From positions 1-18,303 of the forward strand of contig JAFAFV010000151.1 of NCBI GenBank assembly GCA_023423285.1: DNA of 18,303 nt, read 5' to 3'. Position 1 is the first letter of the stretch. The number at the start of each line of letters is the position of its first letter. Below are positions 7,506 through 14,259 of the stretch, piece after piece. Source of the DNA: Bacteroidota bacterium. GTDB lineage: Bacteria; Bacteroidota; Bacteroidia; Chitinophagales; Chitinophagaceae. Made by a program: the position numbers and the translations under genes. The notes under the pieces were generated by a model. It made no database searches. It worked only from the letters and a program-made list of their open reading frames with translations, and had not been told where the DNA came from.

Positions 7506-7913
7506 ATGAATAAAAGCCATTTACAAAAATCTTCTCTGCGCTTCAAACAATGGAGCAGGAAGGCTTATGCGGCTTTTAAAAGCGTGGGCAGGCATGTTAC
7601 TATTGGTAGCCTTAAAAATGTGGTAGCAGATGCATTGCTGGGCAAGCAAAAAAATAGTTATAATATCTACTTCATTGCATGGGAAAAAGGAAATGATTAT
7701 TGCAGTAATGAATGGAACGAACAACCGCCTGAAGAACTACCGGAAACCTTTATACTACCCACTATCCCAACTAAAAAAAATTATTACCGGAATGTAGAAA
7801 ATACTATTCCTGTTAATCTGTATTCAGGGCTGAAAGCTGTTTCCATTAAACGCTTTCAGCTTTTTTTATTTGCACACCACAATAAAAATCAAATAAATAA
7901 AATCAAATTTCGT
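7506..7913 (+). CDS. basic small ORF with no stop codon, in frame with the TonB receptor
   Basis: An ATG-initiated frame 21 bases after the ATL stop. Residues 11-48 (LRFKQWSRKAYAAFKSVGRH, then VTIGSLKNVVADALLGKQ) are strongly protein-like and basic, with a helix followed by a short strand. I recall similar small basic proteins with a W-S-R-K-x-Y-A-x-F-x-S core near BtuB-like receptor genes in other Bacteroidota, but cannot check that. The middle (about 60-100) is acidic and proline-rich. No stop codon occurs before the intrinsic terminator at 7829-7867, nor before the receptor Met at 7914, so the frame fuses to the receptor as 136 extra codons. The last 25 or so codons look non-coding. The end given here is only the point where the receptor starts; the true C-terminus is unknown. 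An indel in the eight-A run at 7773-7780 could give a stop near 7797. Confidence 0.5.
7829..7867 (+). terminator. strong intrinsic terminator inside the open frame
   Basis: GCTGAAAGC (7829-7837) pairs perfectly with GCTTTCAGC (7852-7860). An inner GTTT/AAAC stem is separated by one bulged T and closes a CCATT loop. Seven T residues follow. It ends the trmB to ATL to small-ORF transcript and separates it from the TonB receptor, whose own -7-like box may be TTTATTTG (7865-7872, one mismatch). Confidence 0.85.
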
Positions 7914-9842
7914 ATGAACAAACAAGTTATTACCGCATGGGCTTTATTATTGACCGGAACCATTGCAACTGCACAAACCGACACAACTACCGAACAGTTA
8001 GACCCTGTAACAGTTACTTCATCTTTAATTGAAAAGCGAAGTTCGGAAACCGGCAGAAGCATATCCATCATAACAGGGGAAACTATTTCAAAATTGCCCG
8101 TCAACTCCATAGATGAGTTGTTGAAATACGTGCCTGGCGTTGAAATACAGGCACGCGGCCCACGCGGCGCGCAAAGTGATATAAGCATGCGCGGCGGAAC
8201 TTTTCAGCAGGTGCTGGTGATTTTAGATGGCCTTCGGCTAAATGATCCCAATACCGGGCATTTCAATACTTACATCCCCATTACGCCAGCAGAGATTGAC
8301 AGGATAGAAATTTTGAAAGGCGCATCATCGGCAATTTATGGCTCAGATGCCATTGGCGGTGTCATTAACATCATTACTAAAGCATTCAATGCAAAGCGTC
8401 AAAATAAAACAAAAAGCATAGGCGGCCAGGTAGCCGTGGGCGAGTATGGCCTGGTGAACACTGAGGTTGGCGGATTTTATCAGCACAACAATTTTAGTAT
8501 AGGAGGCGGACTGCTGTCGAACCATGCCACTGGTGTACAGCAAAGGGGCACAAGGGGTTTCTTTCACAATACTTCAGCATCTTTGGGAATCAATTACCAC
8601 ATCAGCCCGGCGTGGAATTTATCTTACCGCACTTCATATGATTACCGGCATTTTGCTGCTCAAAATTTTTACACGGCCAGTACATTAGATACTGCCACCG
8701 AAAAAATAACAGGTTGGTGGCATCAGGCACGTGTGGGTTATGAAAAAGGTAATAATAAATTCACGCTGGATGCAGGTTATAAAAATCTGGATGATTACTA
8801 CTCGTTCTTCCCGGGTTTTGCTCCTAATGACAATAACACAAAACTGTTTCAATCGCTGCTTACCTACCGTAGATATATAAGTGCAGGTACTTCTGTAGTG
8901 GGTGGAATCAATTTCCATAATAAAAAAATTGTGTCAACCGACAGGGGCAATCATTCGCTCAATACTATAGCACCTTTCATAAGCGCCATGCAAAAGATCG
9001 GTAATCATTTTTCTCTGATGCCTTCAATGCGCGTAGAAATAATTGATGATTTAAATGCAGAATGGGTGCCCAACCTCACAGCGTCGTACAAATTAAAAAA
9101 TTTACAACTGCGCGCCAGCGGTGGTAAAACCATTCGTGATGCAGACTTTACGGAGCGCTACAACAACTATGGCAAAGCATCAATACCTGCACTAAACCGA
9201 GTGGGCAACCCGTGGCTTACTATGGAAAGATCTTGGGGATATGAAACCGGTTTCGACCTGTTTTTACGAAAAGGAATAAAATTTTCGAGTACATTTTTCC
9301 AAAGGTTCAATACAGATTTGATTGACTGGACCCAGACAGCTTATGCTGATATGCAACGGAAAGCAAATCTTATAACCGATGCTAATTATTTTCTGGCAAA
9401 AAACATTGCTACACTGAACACTACAGGGTGGGAAACAGATGTACAGGCTGCACCGGCGTTAGGAGGCAACCAGTCATTGTTATTAAGTGCCGGCTTTTTG
9501 TGGCAGTACAGTAAAAGCAGTGAAGCGCAGCCATCATTCTATATTTCATCACACGCAAAATTTTTAACAAATTTTTCAGTGCAGTATACAGTAGGCCGTA
9601 TTGCCGTTGGTGTAAACGGTATTTACAAAAAACGACAACCTCAATTGGCACAACCAATAGCGGCGCACATCAGCAAAGATTATTTTTTATTGAATGGCAA
9701 AGCCTCATTTGATGTGGTGCAAAACAAGCTGGGAGTGTTTGTGCAGGCAGATAATATTTTTAACCGTAACTACAGCGATTTATTAGGCGCGCAAATGCCC
9801 GGCAGGTGGTTACAGGGCGGCATTATTTTTCAGATGTTTTAA
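7914..9842 (+). CDS. TonB-dependent outer-membrane receptor, BtuB-like
   Basis: A 642-residue energy-coupled outer-membrane transporter. The start at 7914 is chosen because MNKQVITAWALLLTGTIATA is a clear signal peptide; the frame stays open upstream to 7506 but that extension would bury it. A TonB-box-like LDPVTVTS (29-36) follows, then the plug (about 45-157) with PVNSIDELLKYVPGVEIQ, ISMRGG, VLVILDGLRLNDPNTGHF and IEILKGASSAIYGSDAIGGV. The remaining 480 residues are barrel strands ending in GGIIFQMF with a terminal Phe. The single-domain layout without a carboxypeptidase-like N-domain resembles BtuB/siderophore receptors rather than SusC. Substrate is not readable; cobalamin is a guess, and no B12-box is visible upstream. 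A 14-bp hairpin follows the stop. Confidence 0.9.
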   Translation: MNKQVITAWALLLTGTIATAQTDTTTEQLDPVTVTSSLIEKRSSETGRSISIITGETISKLPVNSIDELLKYVPGVEIQARGPRGAQSDISMRGGTFQQVLVILDGLRLNDPNTGHFNTYIPITPAEIDRIEILKGASSAIYGSDAIGGVINIITKAFNAKRQNKTKSIGGQVAVGEYGLVNTEVGGFYQHNNFSIGGGLLSNHATGVQQRGTRGFFHNTSASLGINYHISPAWNLSYRTSYDYRHFAAQNFYTASTLDTATEKITGWWHQARVGYEKGNNKFTLDAGYKNLDDYYSFFPGFAPNDNNTKLFQSLLTYRRYISAGTSVVGGINFHNKKIVSTDRGNHSLNTIAPFISAMQKIGNHFSLMPSMRVEIIDDLNAEWVPNLTASYKLKNLQLRASGGKTIRDADFTERYNNYGKASIPALNRVGNPWLTMERSWGYETGFDLFLRKGIKFSSTFFQRFNTDLIDWTQTAYADMQRKANLITDANYFLAKNIATLNTTGWETDVQAAPALGGNQSLLLSAGFLWQYSKSSEAQPSFYISSHAKFLTNFSVQYTVGRIAVGVNGIYKKRQPQLAQPIAAHISKDYFLLNGKASFDVVQNKLGVFVQADNIFNRNYSDLLGAQMPGRWLQGGIIFQMF

Positions 9843-9857
9843 TGCGGTTCTTTTAAA

Positions 9858-9896
9858 AAAACAAAAATCCGGGTGCTTTACGCGGATTTTTGTTTT
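9858..9896. terminator. bidirectional terminator between the TonB receptor and DUF4290 genes
   Basis: AAAACAAAAATCCG (9858-9871) is the exact reverse complement of CGGATTTTTGTTTT (9883-9896), a 14-bp stem around an 11-base loop. A- and T-rich flanks on each side let it act for both converging genes. Confidence 0.85.
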
Positions 9897-9915
9897 ATAT
9901 ACTCCTGTAGTTTTT

Positions 9916-10599
9916 TTAAAATCTTTTTTTCTTAAAATTATTTCCGCTGGCGTTTCCATTGCGGCGATTGCCATTTGAATTGCCGTTGCCGCCATTACGC
10001 TGAAATTTATTGCGTTGCTTGCCGTAAATATTTCTTTCCCTTGCCAAATCCTGCTTCAAGCTATAAGATTTTACATGTGGCGTATTGGTGAAAGTAAGCT
10101 GCCCGTCAGTAATATCTGAGAGTTCGCTTTGTATGGCGTCGTCATGTACGGTTTCTTTGTGCCAGTTATTGTAAGCCAGCTTCATATAATAAGCAATGGC
10201 ATTGGCAAAGCCCTGCCTTTTTTCAGGGTTTTGCTCCTGTAGTGCTTTATCAATAATATCTTCCAGGTTTTTACCCAGGTGCGCCAGTTTTGATGAGCGT
10301 GTAGGGTAAGACAAAGGTTTTGGCCTGGCCTTTAGTTTTTCTTTGGTAGGTATAGGGTAAGGTGAATCTACTTCTATTTGGAAGTCTGAAATAAGGTGCA
10401 AATGATCCCATAGCTTATGCCTGAAATCCTCCACGTTTTTCGAATGAGGGTTTAAAAACCCCATCAGCTCTATCACGGCCTCAGCATTTTTTTGTTTTCT
10501 TTCAGGATCTTCGATGGATAAAATGTGTTCCACCATCTTTTGAACATGGCGGCCATACTCACGCATGGCCAGCTTGTTTCTTGTAGTATTGTATTCCAT
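9916..10599 (-). CDS. DUF4290 family protein
   Basis: A 227-residue Bacteroidota-specific protein that I assign to DUF4290. The N-terminal two thirds is helical: MEYNTTRNKLAMREYGRHVQ, LSIEDPERKQKNAEAVIELM, FRHKLWDHLHLISDF, and later KRQGFANAIAYYMKLAYNNW. The last 35 residues (193-227) are a low-complexity Asn/Gly/Arg tail ending in KKKRF, the kind of tail common in RNA-binding proteins. No signal peptide or membrane segment. Function is unknown to me. A perfect TATCTTTG -7 box stands upstream at 10691-10684. It converges with the TonB receptor gene across a shared hairpin. Confidence 0.85.
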   Translation of the reverse strand: MEYNTTRNKLAMREYGRHVQKMVEHILSIEDPERKQKNAEAVIELMGFLNPHSKNVEDFRHKLWDHLHLISDFQIEVDSPYPIPTKEKLKARPKPLSYPTRSSKLAHLGKNLEDIIDKALQEQNPEKRQGFANAIAYYMKLAYNNWHKETVHDDAIQSELSDITDGQLTFTNTPHVKSYSLKQDLARERNIYGKQRNKFQRNGGNGNSNGNRRNGNASGNNFKKKRF

Positions 10600-10683
10600 T
10601 AATAAGTTTGAAAATTAAATGTAACTCAAAGGGATAGGTTGCTTTGCAGTAATGAATGCGCCTTTAACCTTACAGCTATTGTG

Positions 10684-10691
10684 CAAAGATA
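10684..10691 (-). promoter_or_regulatory. -7 box for the DUF4290 gene
   Basis: On the minus strand TATCTTTG is an ideal match to TAnnTTTG. Transcription would start near 10678, leaving a leader of about 80 bases to the ATG at 10599. The -33 region is A/T-rich without a clear TTG. Confidence 0.55.
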
Positions 10692-10824
10692 GAAGGATTT
10701 TTTTTTCTATAAAAAAAAGAATGTATTACATATAAATTTAACAAAAGGTACATTTTGAATATAAAAAAAGGATTTTTTTTTGAGCTGTTCATGAATTTAC
10801 AACCCATTTTTTCTTTGATTGCCG

Positions 10825-10832
10825 TACCTTTG
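10825..10832 (+). promoter_or_regulatory. -7 box for typA
   Basis: TACCTTTG fits TAnnTTTG. It is followed at once by a 5-bp hairpin (CCTCT 10835-10839 with AGAGG 10845-10849) and would produce a leader of about 270 bases before the typA ATG. The -33 element is not clear. Confidence 0.5.
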
Positions 10833-11111
10833 CGCCTCTTTTTGAGAGGTAGCTAAAAACTGATATGTACAGGTAGTGAATTGATTTTATTTGATATCAA
10901 CAGAATAAATGAGCATTTTAAACCCAACATACAGCATACAATCCTCAAAAATTCGATTTTAATTATAAAATTTCATCGTTTGTATAACGGCAATTATCTA
11001 TCATTAAAATAAAACTGAGAGTTGAACGTGACCTCTCTTTCTTAAAACATCCTTTTATCACATTCTTATCATCACTGCCACGGGCAGGCCTCAATTAGTA
11101 AAGTATAAACA

Positions 11112-12923
11112 ATGAACTTACGCAACATAGCCATCATCGCTCACGTTGACCACGGAAAGACCACACTTGTAGACAGAATTTTACACGCCACTAAGGTTTT
11201 TCGGGATAATCAGGAAACCGGCGATCTGATCATGGACAACAATGACCTGGAACGAGAACGCGGTATCACCATACTTAGTAAAAACGTGGCCGTTACTTAT
11301 AAGGATACTAAAATCAATGTAATTGACACTCCCGGTCACGCCGACTTTGGCGGTGAGGTGGAGCGTGTACTTAAAATGGCCGACGGTGTAATTTTGCTGG
11401 TAGATGCTTTTGAAGGCCCGATGCCACAAACCCGCTTTGTGCTGCAAAAAGCCTTGCACCTGAACCTGAAACCTATTGTGGTTATAAATAAAGTAGATAA
11501 ACCAAATTGCCGCCCCGAAGAAGTACATGACGCTGTGTTCGACCTGTTTTTTCATTTGGACGCCACGGAAGAGCAACTGGATTTTCCCACTTTTTATGGC
11601 TCGGGAAAGAATGGATGGTTCAACGATTCGCTGGAACCCATTGACAACATCAACCCACTGTTAGACGGTATTATTAAATATGTGCCGCCGCCACATATTC
11701 ATCAGGGGCCACTGCAAATGCAAATCACTTCTCTGGATTACTCTTCCTTCCTGGGCCGCATTGCCGTGGGCAAGGTAAGCCGTGGTACTATTAATGAAGG
11801 CCAGCAGGTAGTACTAATGCAAGCTGGCGGTGTAATTAAAAAAATCAGGGTGAAAGAGCTGTATGTTTTTGAAGGCATGGGAAAGAAAAAGGTTAGCGAA
11901 GTGCGTGCCGGCGACTTGTGCGCTGTGGTGGGTATTGAAGATTTTAATATTGGCGATACTATTGCCGATATCGAAAATCCTGAAGCCCTGCCATTGATCA
12001 GTGTGGATGAACCAACTATGAATATGCTGTTCGGAATCAACAATTCACCATTTTTTGGAAGAGATGGAAAGTTTGTTACCAGCCGCCACCTGCGCGACAG
12101 GCTTTGGAAAGAAATGGAAAAGAACCTGGCATTAAAAGTAGAAGAAAGCCCCGGCGGCGAAAGCTTTTTGGTATATGGCCGCGGTATTTTGCATCTGGGC
12201 GTGCTGATTGAAACCATGCGCCGCGAAGGTTATGAACTGACAGTAGGCCAGCCGCAAGTAATTGTAAAAGAAATTGACGGGCAGAAATATGAACCCTACG
12301 AAAACCTTGTGGTAGATGTGCCGGAGGAATTTGCAAGCCGTGTAATTGATTTGGTTACCCGCCGTAAGGGCGAACTGACAGTAATGGAAACCAAAGGTGA
12401 AATGCAGCATCTTGAATTTGAAATTCCCGCACGCGGGTTAATAGGGCTGCGTACGCAAATGCTTACCGCCACCACCGGAGAGGCTGTAATGGCACACCGC
12501 TTTTACGATTATCTGCCATGGAAAGGACAAATTCCGGGAAGGAACAATGGTGTGCTCATCTCTAAAGGCCAGGGAAAGACCACGGCGTATTCTATTGATA
12601 AACTGCAGGACCGCGGAACCTTTTTTGTAGACCCTGGTGAGGAAGTATATGCAGGGCAGATATTAGCCGAGAACATTAAACCCGGCGACCTTGTGGTAAA
12701 TGCCATTGAAGAAAAGAAACTTACCAACCACCGCGCAAGCGGCAGCGATGCGGCTACTAGCATTGCGCCTAAAACAGCTCTGTCTCTGGAAGAATGCATG
12801 GAATATATTGAGCAGGATGAATGTATTGAAGTAACACCCAATTTCATTCGTATGCGAAAAGTTATTTTGGATGAAATAGAACGCAACAGGCAGGCGAAGA
12901 AATTGGCCGCAGAGTCAGTATAA
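11112..12923 (+). CDS. typA: ribosome-associated translational GTPase TypA/BipA
   Basis: A 603-residue translational GTPase related to EF-G and LepA that binds 70S ribosomes and in other bacteria aids growth in the cold and 50S assembly. G-domain motifs: AHVDHGKTT (10-18), the switch region DNNDLERERGITI (42-54), DTPGHADF (72-79) and NKVDK (126-130). Domain II follows (about 200-290), then the EF-G III- and V-like domains (ESPGGESFLVYGRGILHLGV and LEFEIPARGLIGLRTQMLTA). The BipA-specific C-terminal domain has the ISKGQGKTTAYSIDKLQDRG stretch, ending near NFIRMRKVILDE. Length and motifs are normal. The long structured leader hints at post-transcriptional control. A rho-independent terminator lies 25 bases past the stop. 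Confidence 0.97.
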   Translation: MNLRNIAIIAHVDHGKTTLVDRILHATKVFRDNQETGDLIMDNNDLERERGITILSKNVAVTYKDTKINVIDTPGHADFGGEVERVLKMADGVILLVDAFEGPMPQTRFVLQKALHLNLKPIVVINKVDKPNCRPEEVHDAVFDLFFHLDATEEQLDFPTFYGSGKNGWFNDSLEPIDNINPLLDGIIKYVPPPHIHQGPLQMQITSLDYSSFLGRIAVGKVSRGTINEGQQVVLMQAGGVIKKIRVKELYVFEGMGKKKVSEVRAGDLCAVVGIEDFNIGDTIADIENPEALPLISVDEPTMNMLFGINNSPFFGRDGKFVTSRHLRDRLWKEMEKNLALKVEESPGGESFLVYGRGILHLGVLIETMRREGYELTVGQPQVIVKEIDGQKYEPYENLVVDVPEEFASRVIDLVTRRKGELTVMETKGEMQHLEFEIPARGLIGLRTQMLTATTGEAVMAHRFYDYLPWKGQIPGRNNGVLISKGQGKTTAYSIDKLQDRGTFFVDPGEEVYAGQILAENIKPGDLVVNAIEEKKLTNHRASGSDAATSIAPKTALSLEECMEYIEQDECIEVTPNFIRMRKVILDEIERNRQAKKLAAESV

Positions 12924-12947
12924 CTTTTTATTGTTTGAATAAAATAT

Positions 12948-12976
12948 AAAAAGCGGCTATAGTTAGCCGCTTTTTT
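12948..12976. terminator. bidirectional terminator between typA and the CBM48-HhH gene
   Basis: GCGGCTA (12953-12959) pairs with TAGCCGC (12964-12970) around a TAGT loop. Flanking A5 and T6 tracts extend the stem to 12 bp and give a U-tail in either direction, serving both converging genes. Confidence 0.9.
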
Positions 12977-12998
12977 AATATGTATTAGGATTAAAAGT

Positions 12999-13655
12999 TT
13001 ATTTACCTGTAACCAGTTCGTTTTGTAACTGTTGTAAAGCGCTCCAGTCAGCGGTAGCTGCCAGTTTTGCCTGTTTGGGCCAGCTTGCAGGGTTATGCGT
13101 CTGAAATTTGGGGCCGGCTGCATCTAAAACAGCTTTTAATTTTTTAATAGAAGCTTTGGAAAGCACCTTGTAAGTGCTGATGCCATCAGCCTCTAACAGT
13201 TTTACAATTTTAGGGTTGATGCCTGCAATTTTGGTAAGATCATCTTTTGCGGGTTCAGCAGCTTTTACCACTTTTTTAACCGCAGCTTTAGGTTTGGCGG
13301 CTTTTACGGTTGCTTTCTTTGCAATGGTTTTGGTTGCTGCGGGTATCGCAGGTACCGCTATAGGTGATGCTGTTTCTTCGTGAATAGTGATTACTGAATT
13401 TTCAACGTTCAGTTCTGGCTTGTACACATAACCCTGTGCTTTCCAGTCATTGATCCAGCGGCCGTCGTTTAGTAAAAACCTGTATTCGTAGGTTTTGCCG
13501 GGTTCCAGTAATACATCAGCGCGCAGTGTTCCATCAGGCTGTACGGTTAATTTAGTAGCTTCTTTGGGGTTCCAGTTGTTAAAATCGCCAAGTAATAGGG
13601 CTTCGGTTGCCTGGCCCAGTGCTTCCAGCGGTAGTGAGAAAGTGATCTGTTTCAT
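12999..13655 (-). CDS. CBM48/AMPK-beta-like domain fused to helix-hairpin-helix domain
   Basis: A 218-residue three-part protein. Residues 1-93 form an early-set/CBM48-like domain: LLLGDFNNWNPKEATKL (20-36), GKTYEYRFLLNDGRWINDW (53-71) and a closing strand NSVITIHE. Residues 94-136 are a low-complexity Ala/Lys/Pro linker resembling a histone H1 tail (AKKATVKAAKPKAAVKKVVK). Residues 137-218 form a helix-hairpin-helix domain: DDLTKIAGINPKIVKLLEAD, then LDAAGPKFQTHNPASWPKQA and a final helix. I recall the same domain as a C-terminal extension of ribosomal protein L21 in Bacteroidota. CBM48 domains normally bind glycogen-like glucans; the HhH half suggests nucleic acid or ribosome contact. Function unknown. 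It ends at a terminator shared with typA. Confidence 0.85.
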   Translation of the reverse strand: MKQITFSLPLEALGQATEALLLGDFNNWNPKEATKLTVQPDGTLRADVLLEPGKTYEYRFLLNDGRWINDWKAQGYVYKPELNVENSVITIHEETASPIAVPAIPAATKTIAKKATVKAAKPKAAVKKVVKAAEPAKDDLTKIAGINPKIVKLLEADGISTYKVLSKASIKKLKAVLDAAGPKFQTHNPASWPKQAKLAATADWSALQQLQNELVTGK

Positions 13656-13749
13656 GTGTGTTTTTAGTTTTTAATTCAAATAAAACTGCAAGAATAAAAA
13701 TTAATGCAGGGTAAGGTGGTTTGTTGAGGTGCTTATTTCATTTCAGCCG

Positions 13750-13757
13750 CAAAATTA
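13750..13757 (-). promoter_or_regulatory. -7 box for the CBM48-HhH gene
   Basis: On the minus strand TAATTTTG fits TAnnTTTG, about 95 bases before the ATG at 13655. The 11-base inverted repeat AGTACTGTACT (13772-13782) lies 15 to 25 bases further upstream, overlapping where a -33 element would be, and is a candidate operator. Confidence 0.45.
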
Positions 13758-13830
13758 GCTTTTTTTTGCTTAGTACTGTACTCTGCGTATGCAAAGTTGA
13801 AAAACTGTGCATAAAAGCTTACTATGTATT

Positions 13831-13864
13831 AAACAAAAAAGCAGGCTGTATAAAACAGCCTGCT
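13831..13864 (-). terminator. minus-strand intrinsic terminator after the frameshifted lipoprotein gene
   Basis: AGCAGGCTGT (13840-13849) pairs with ACAGCCTGCT (13855-13864), a 10-bp stem with a 5-base loop. Read on the minus strand it is followed by TTTTTTGTTT. It lies 16 bases past the stop of the small gene at 13880, showing that this stretch was, or is, a transcription unit. Confidence 0.8.
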
Positions 13865-13879
13865 AATTAAATTTTAGCG

Positions 13880-14130
13880 TTAATGTTTAATAGGCCAATC
13901 TTCATTAACTAATTGTGGAGTAACTTGCCTCGTTTTTGTTTTATCTAGGTCAGTGACATTAATCCCAATATCACCTTCTATAATTACTCTATTTTGAAAT
14001 ATGTAAATTCCTGTAGTGTCAAAACCCAATTCTAATACCTTTAATTTTAATGTTTTTAAAGAACTCTCAGAGTTAAATTAGAGGTATCAAATTTTTTACA
14101 TCCAAAAATAAACAACGATGCAATCAGCAT
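13880..14130 (-). pseudogene. frameshifted small lipoprotein, resembling HEIGH-metallopeptidase N-terminus
   Basis: Two overlapping minus-strand frames make one apparent gene. The first starts at the ATG at 14130 and reads MLIASLFIFGCKKFDTSN, a short lipoprotein signal with lipobox IFGC; it stops at 14056. The second frame, open from 14077 to the TAA at 13880-13882, reads SESSLKTLKLKVLELGFDTT, GIYIFQNRVIIEGDIGINVT, then DLDKTKTRQVTPQLVNEDWP and IKH. One extra T in the run at 14075-14077 (AAA on the plus strand) would join them into a lipoprotein of about 83 residues. The LGFDTTGI...VIIEGDI pattern resembles, from memory, the N-terminal region of secreted Bacteroidota M57/HEIGH-type metallopeptidases; the catalytic domain is absent. 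A terminator follows and a -7-like box precedes it. Could instead be an intact short gene with a sequencing error. Confidence 0.55.
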
Positions 14131-14201
14131 TACATAACATTTAATTGATCATACTAAACATTTTAAAAGCTTAACAATGAATAATTTGCTTGTAAAGACA
14201 T

Positions 14202-14209
14202 CAAACTTA
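14202..14209 (-). promoter_or_regulatory. possible -7 box for the frameshifted lipoprotein gene
   Basis: On the minus strand TAAGTTTG fits TAnnTTTG, about 70 bases before the ATG at 14130. It lies after the susD stop, so the small gene could be transcribed on its own. No clear -33 element. Confidence 0.3.
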
Positions 14210-14259
14210 TGTAAAAGCCATATTAAGCGGCTTGGTGCCTTTCTGTCTATCATATCCTA

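Larger units (their letters stand above)
10600..11111. other. divergent intergenic region between DUF4290 and typA
   Basis: 512 bases with no convincing gene. It holds divergent -7 boxes (10684-10691 minus, 10825-10832 plus) separated by very A/T-rich DNA, including T8-TCTAT-A8-like tracts around 10697-10722. The typA side is a leader of about 270 bases with small hairpins (10835-10849, 11017-11037, 11075-11087), a perfect palindrome TTGATATCAA (10891-10900), and a 17-codon ATG frame at 10909-10962 with no visible ribosome site. Confidence 0.6.
13656..14259. other. intergenic region with promoter sites and a degraded small gene
   Basis: 604 bases between the CBM48-HhH gene and susD, with no long intact gene. 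From left to right it contains the presumed promoter of the CBM48-HhH gene (13750-13757) with an AGTAC-T-GTACT inverted repeat just upstream (13772-13782), a minus-strand terminator (13831-13864), a frameshifted small lipoprotein gene (13880-14130) and its possible -7 box (14202-14209). A 34-codon ATG frame at 14149-14253 on the minus strand has no other support. Confidence 0.6.

Noticed and set aside
7485..7913. Cobalamin riboswitch ahead of the BtuB-like receptor
   Set aside because: I looked for the B12-box and its surrounding stems and saw none; the only clear structure is the intrinsic terminator.
10692..10780. A/T tract inverted repeats as a mobile-element end
   Set aside because: The pairing comes only from homopolymer A and T runs; there is no transposase, target duplication or defined end.
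10909..10962. 17-codon ATG frame in the typA leader
   Set aside because: No ribosome site, no stalling-type composition and unremarkable length in AT-rich DNA; kept only as part of the leader description.
12509..13123. 204-codon minus-strand frame across the typA end
   Set aside because: It runs antisense through the typA coding region and the shared terminator and overlaps the CBM48-HhH gene; composition is that of a shadow frame.
14149..14253. 34-codon minus-strand ATG frame after susD
   Set aside because: No recognisable features; it overlaps the likely promoter of the frameshifted lipoprotein gene and is easily explained by chance.
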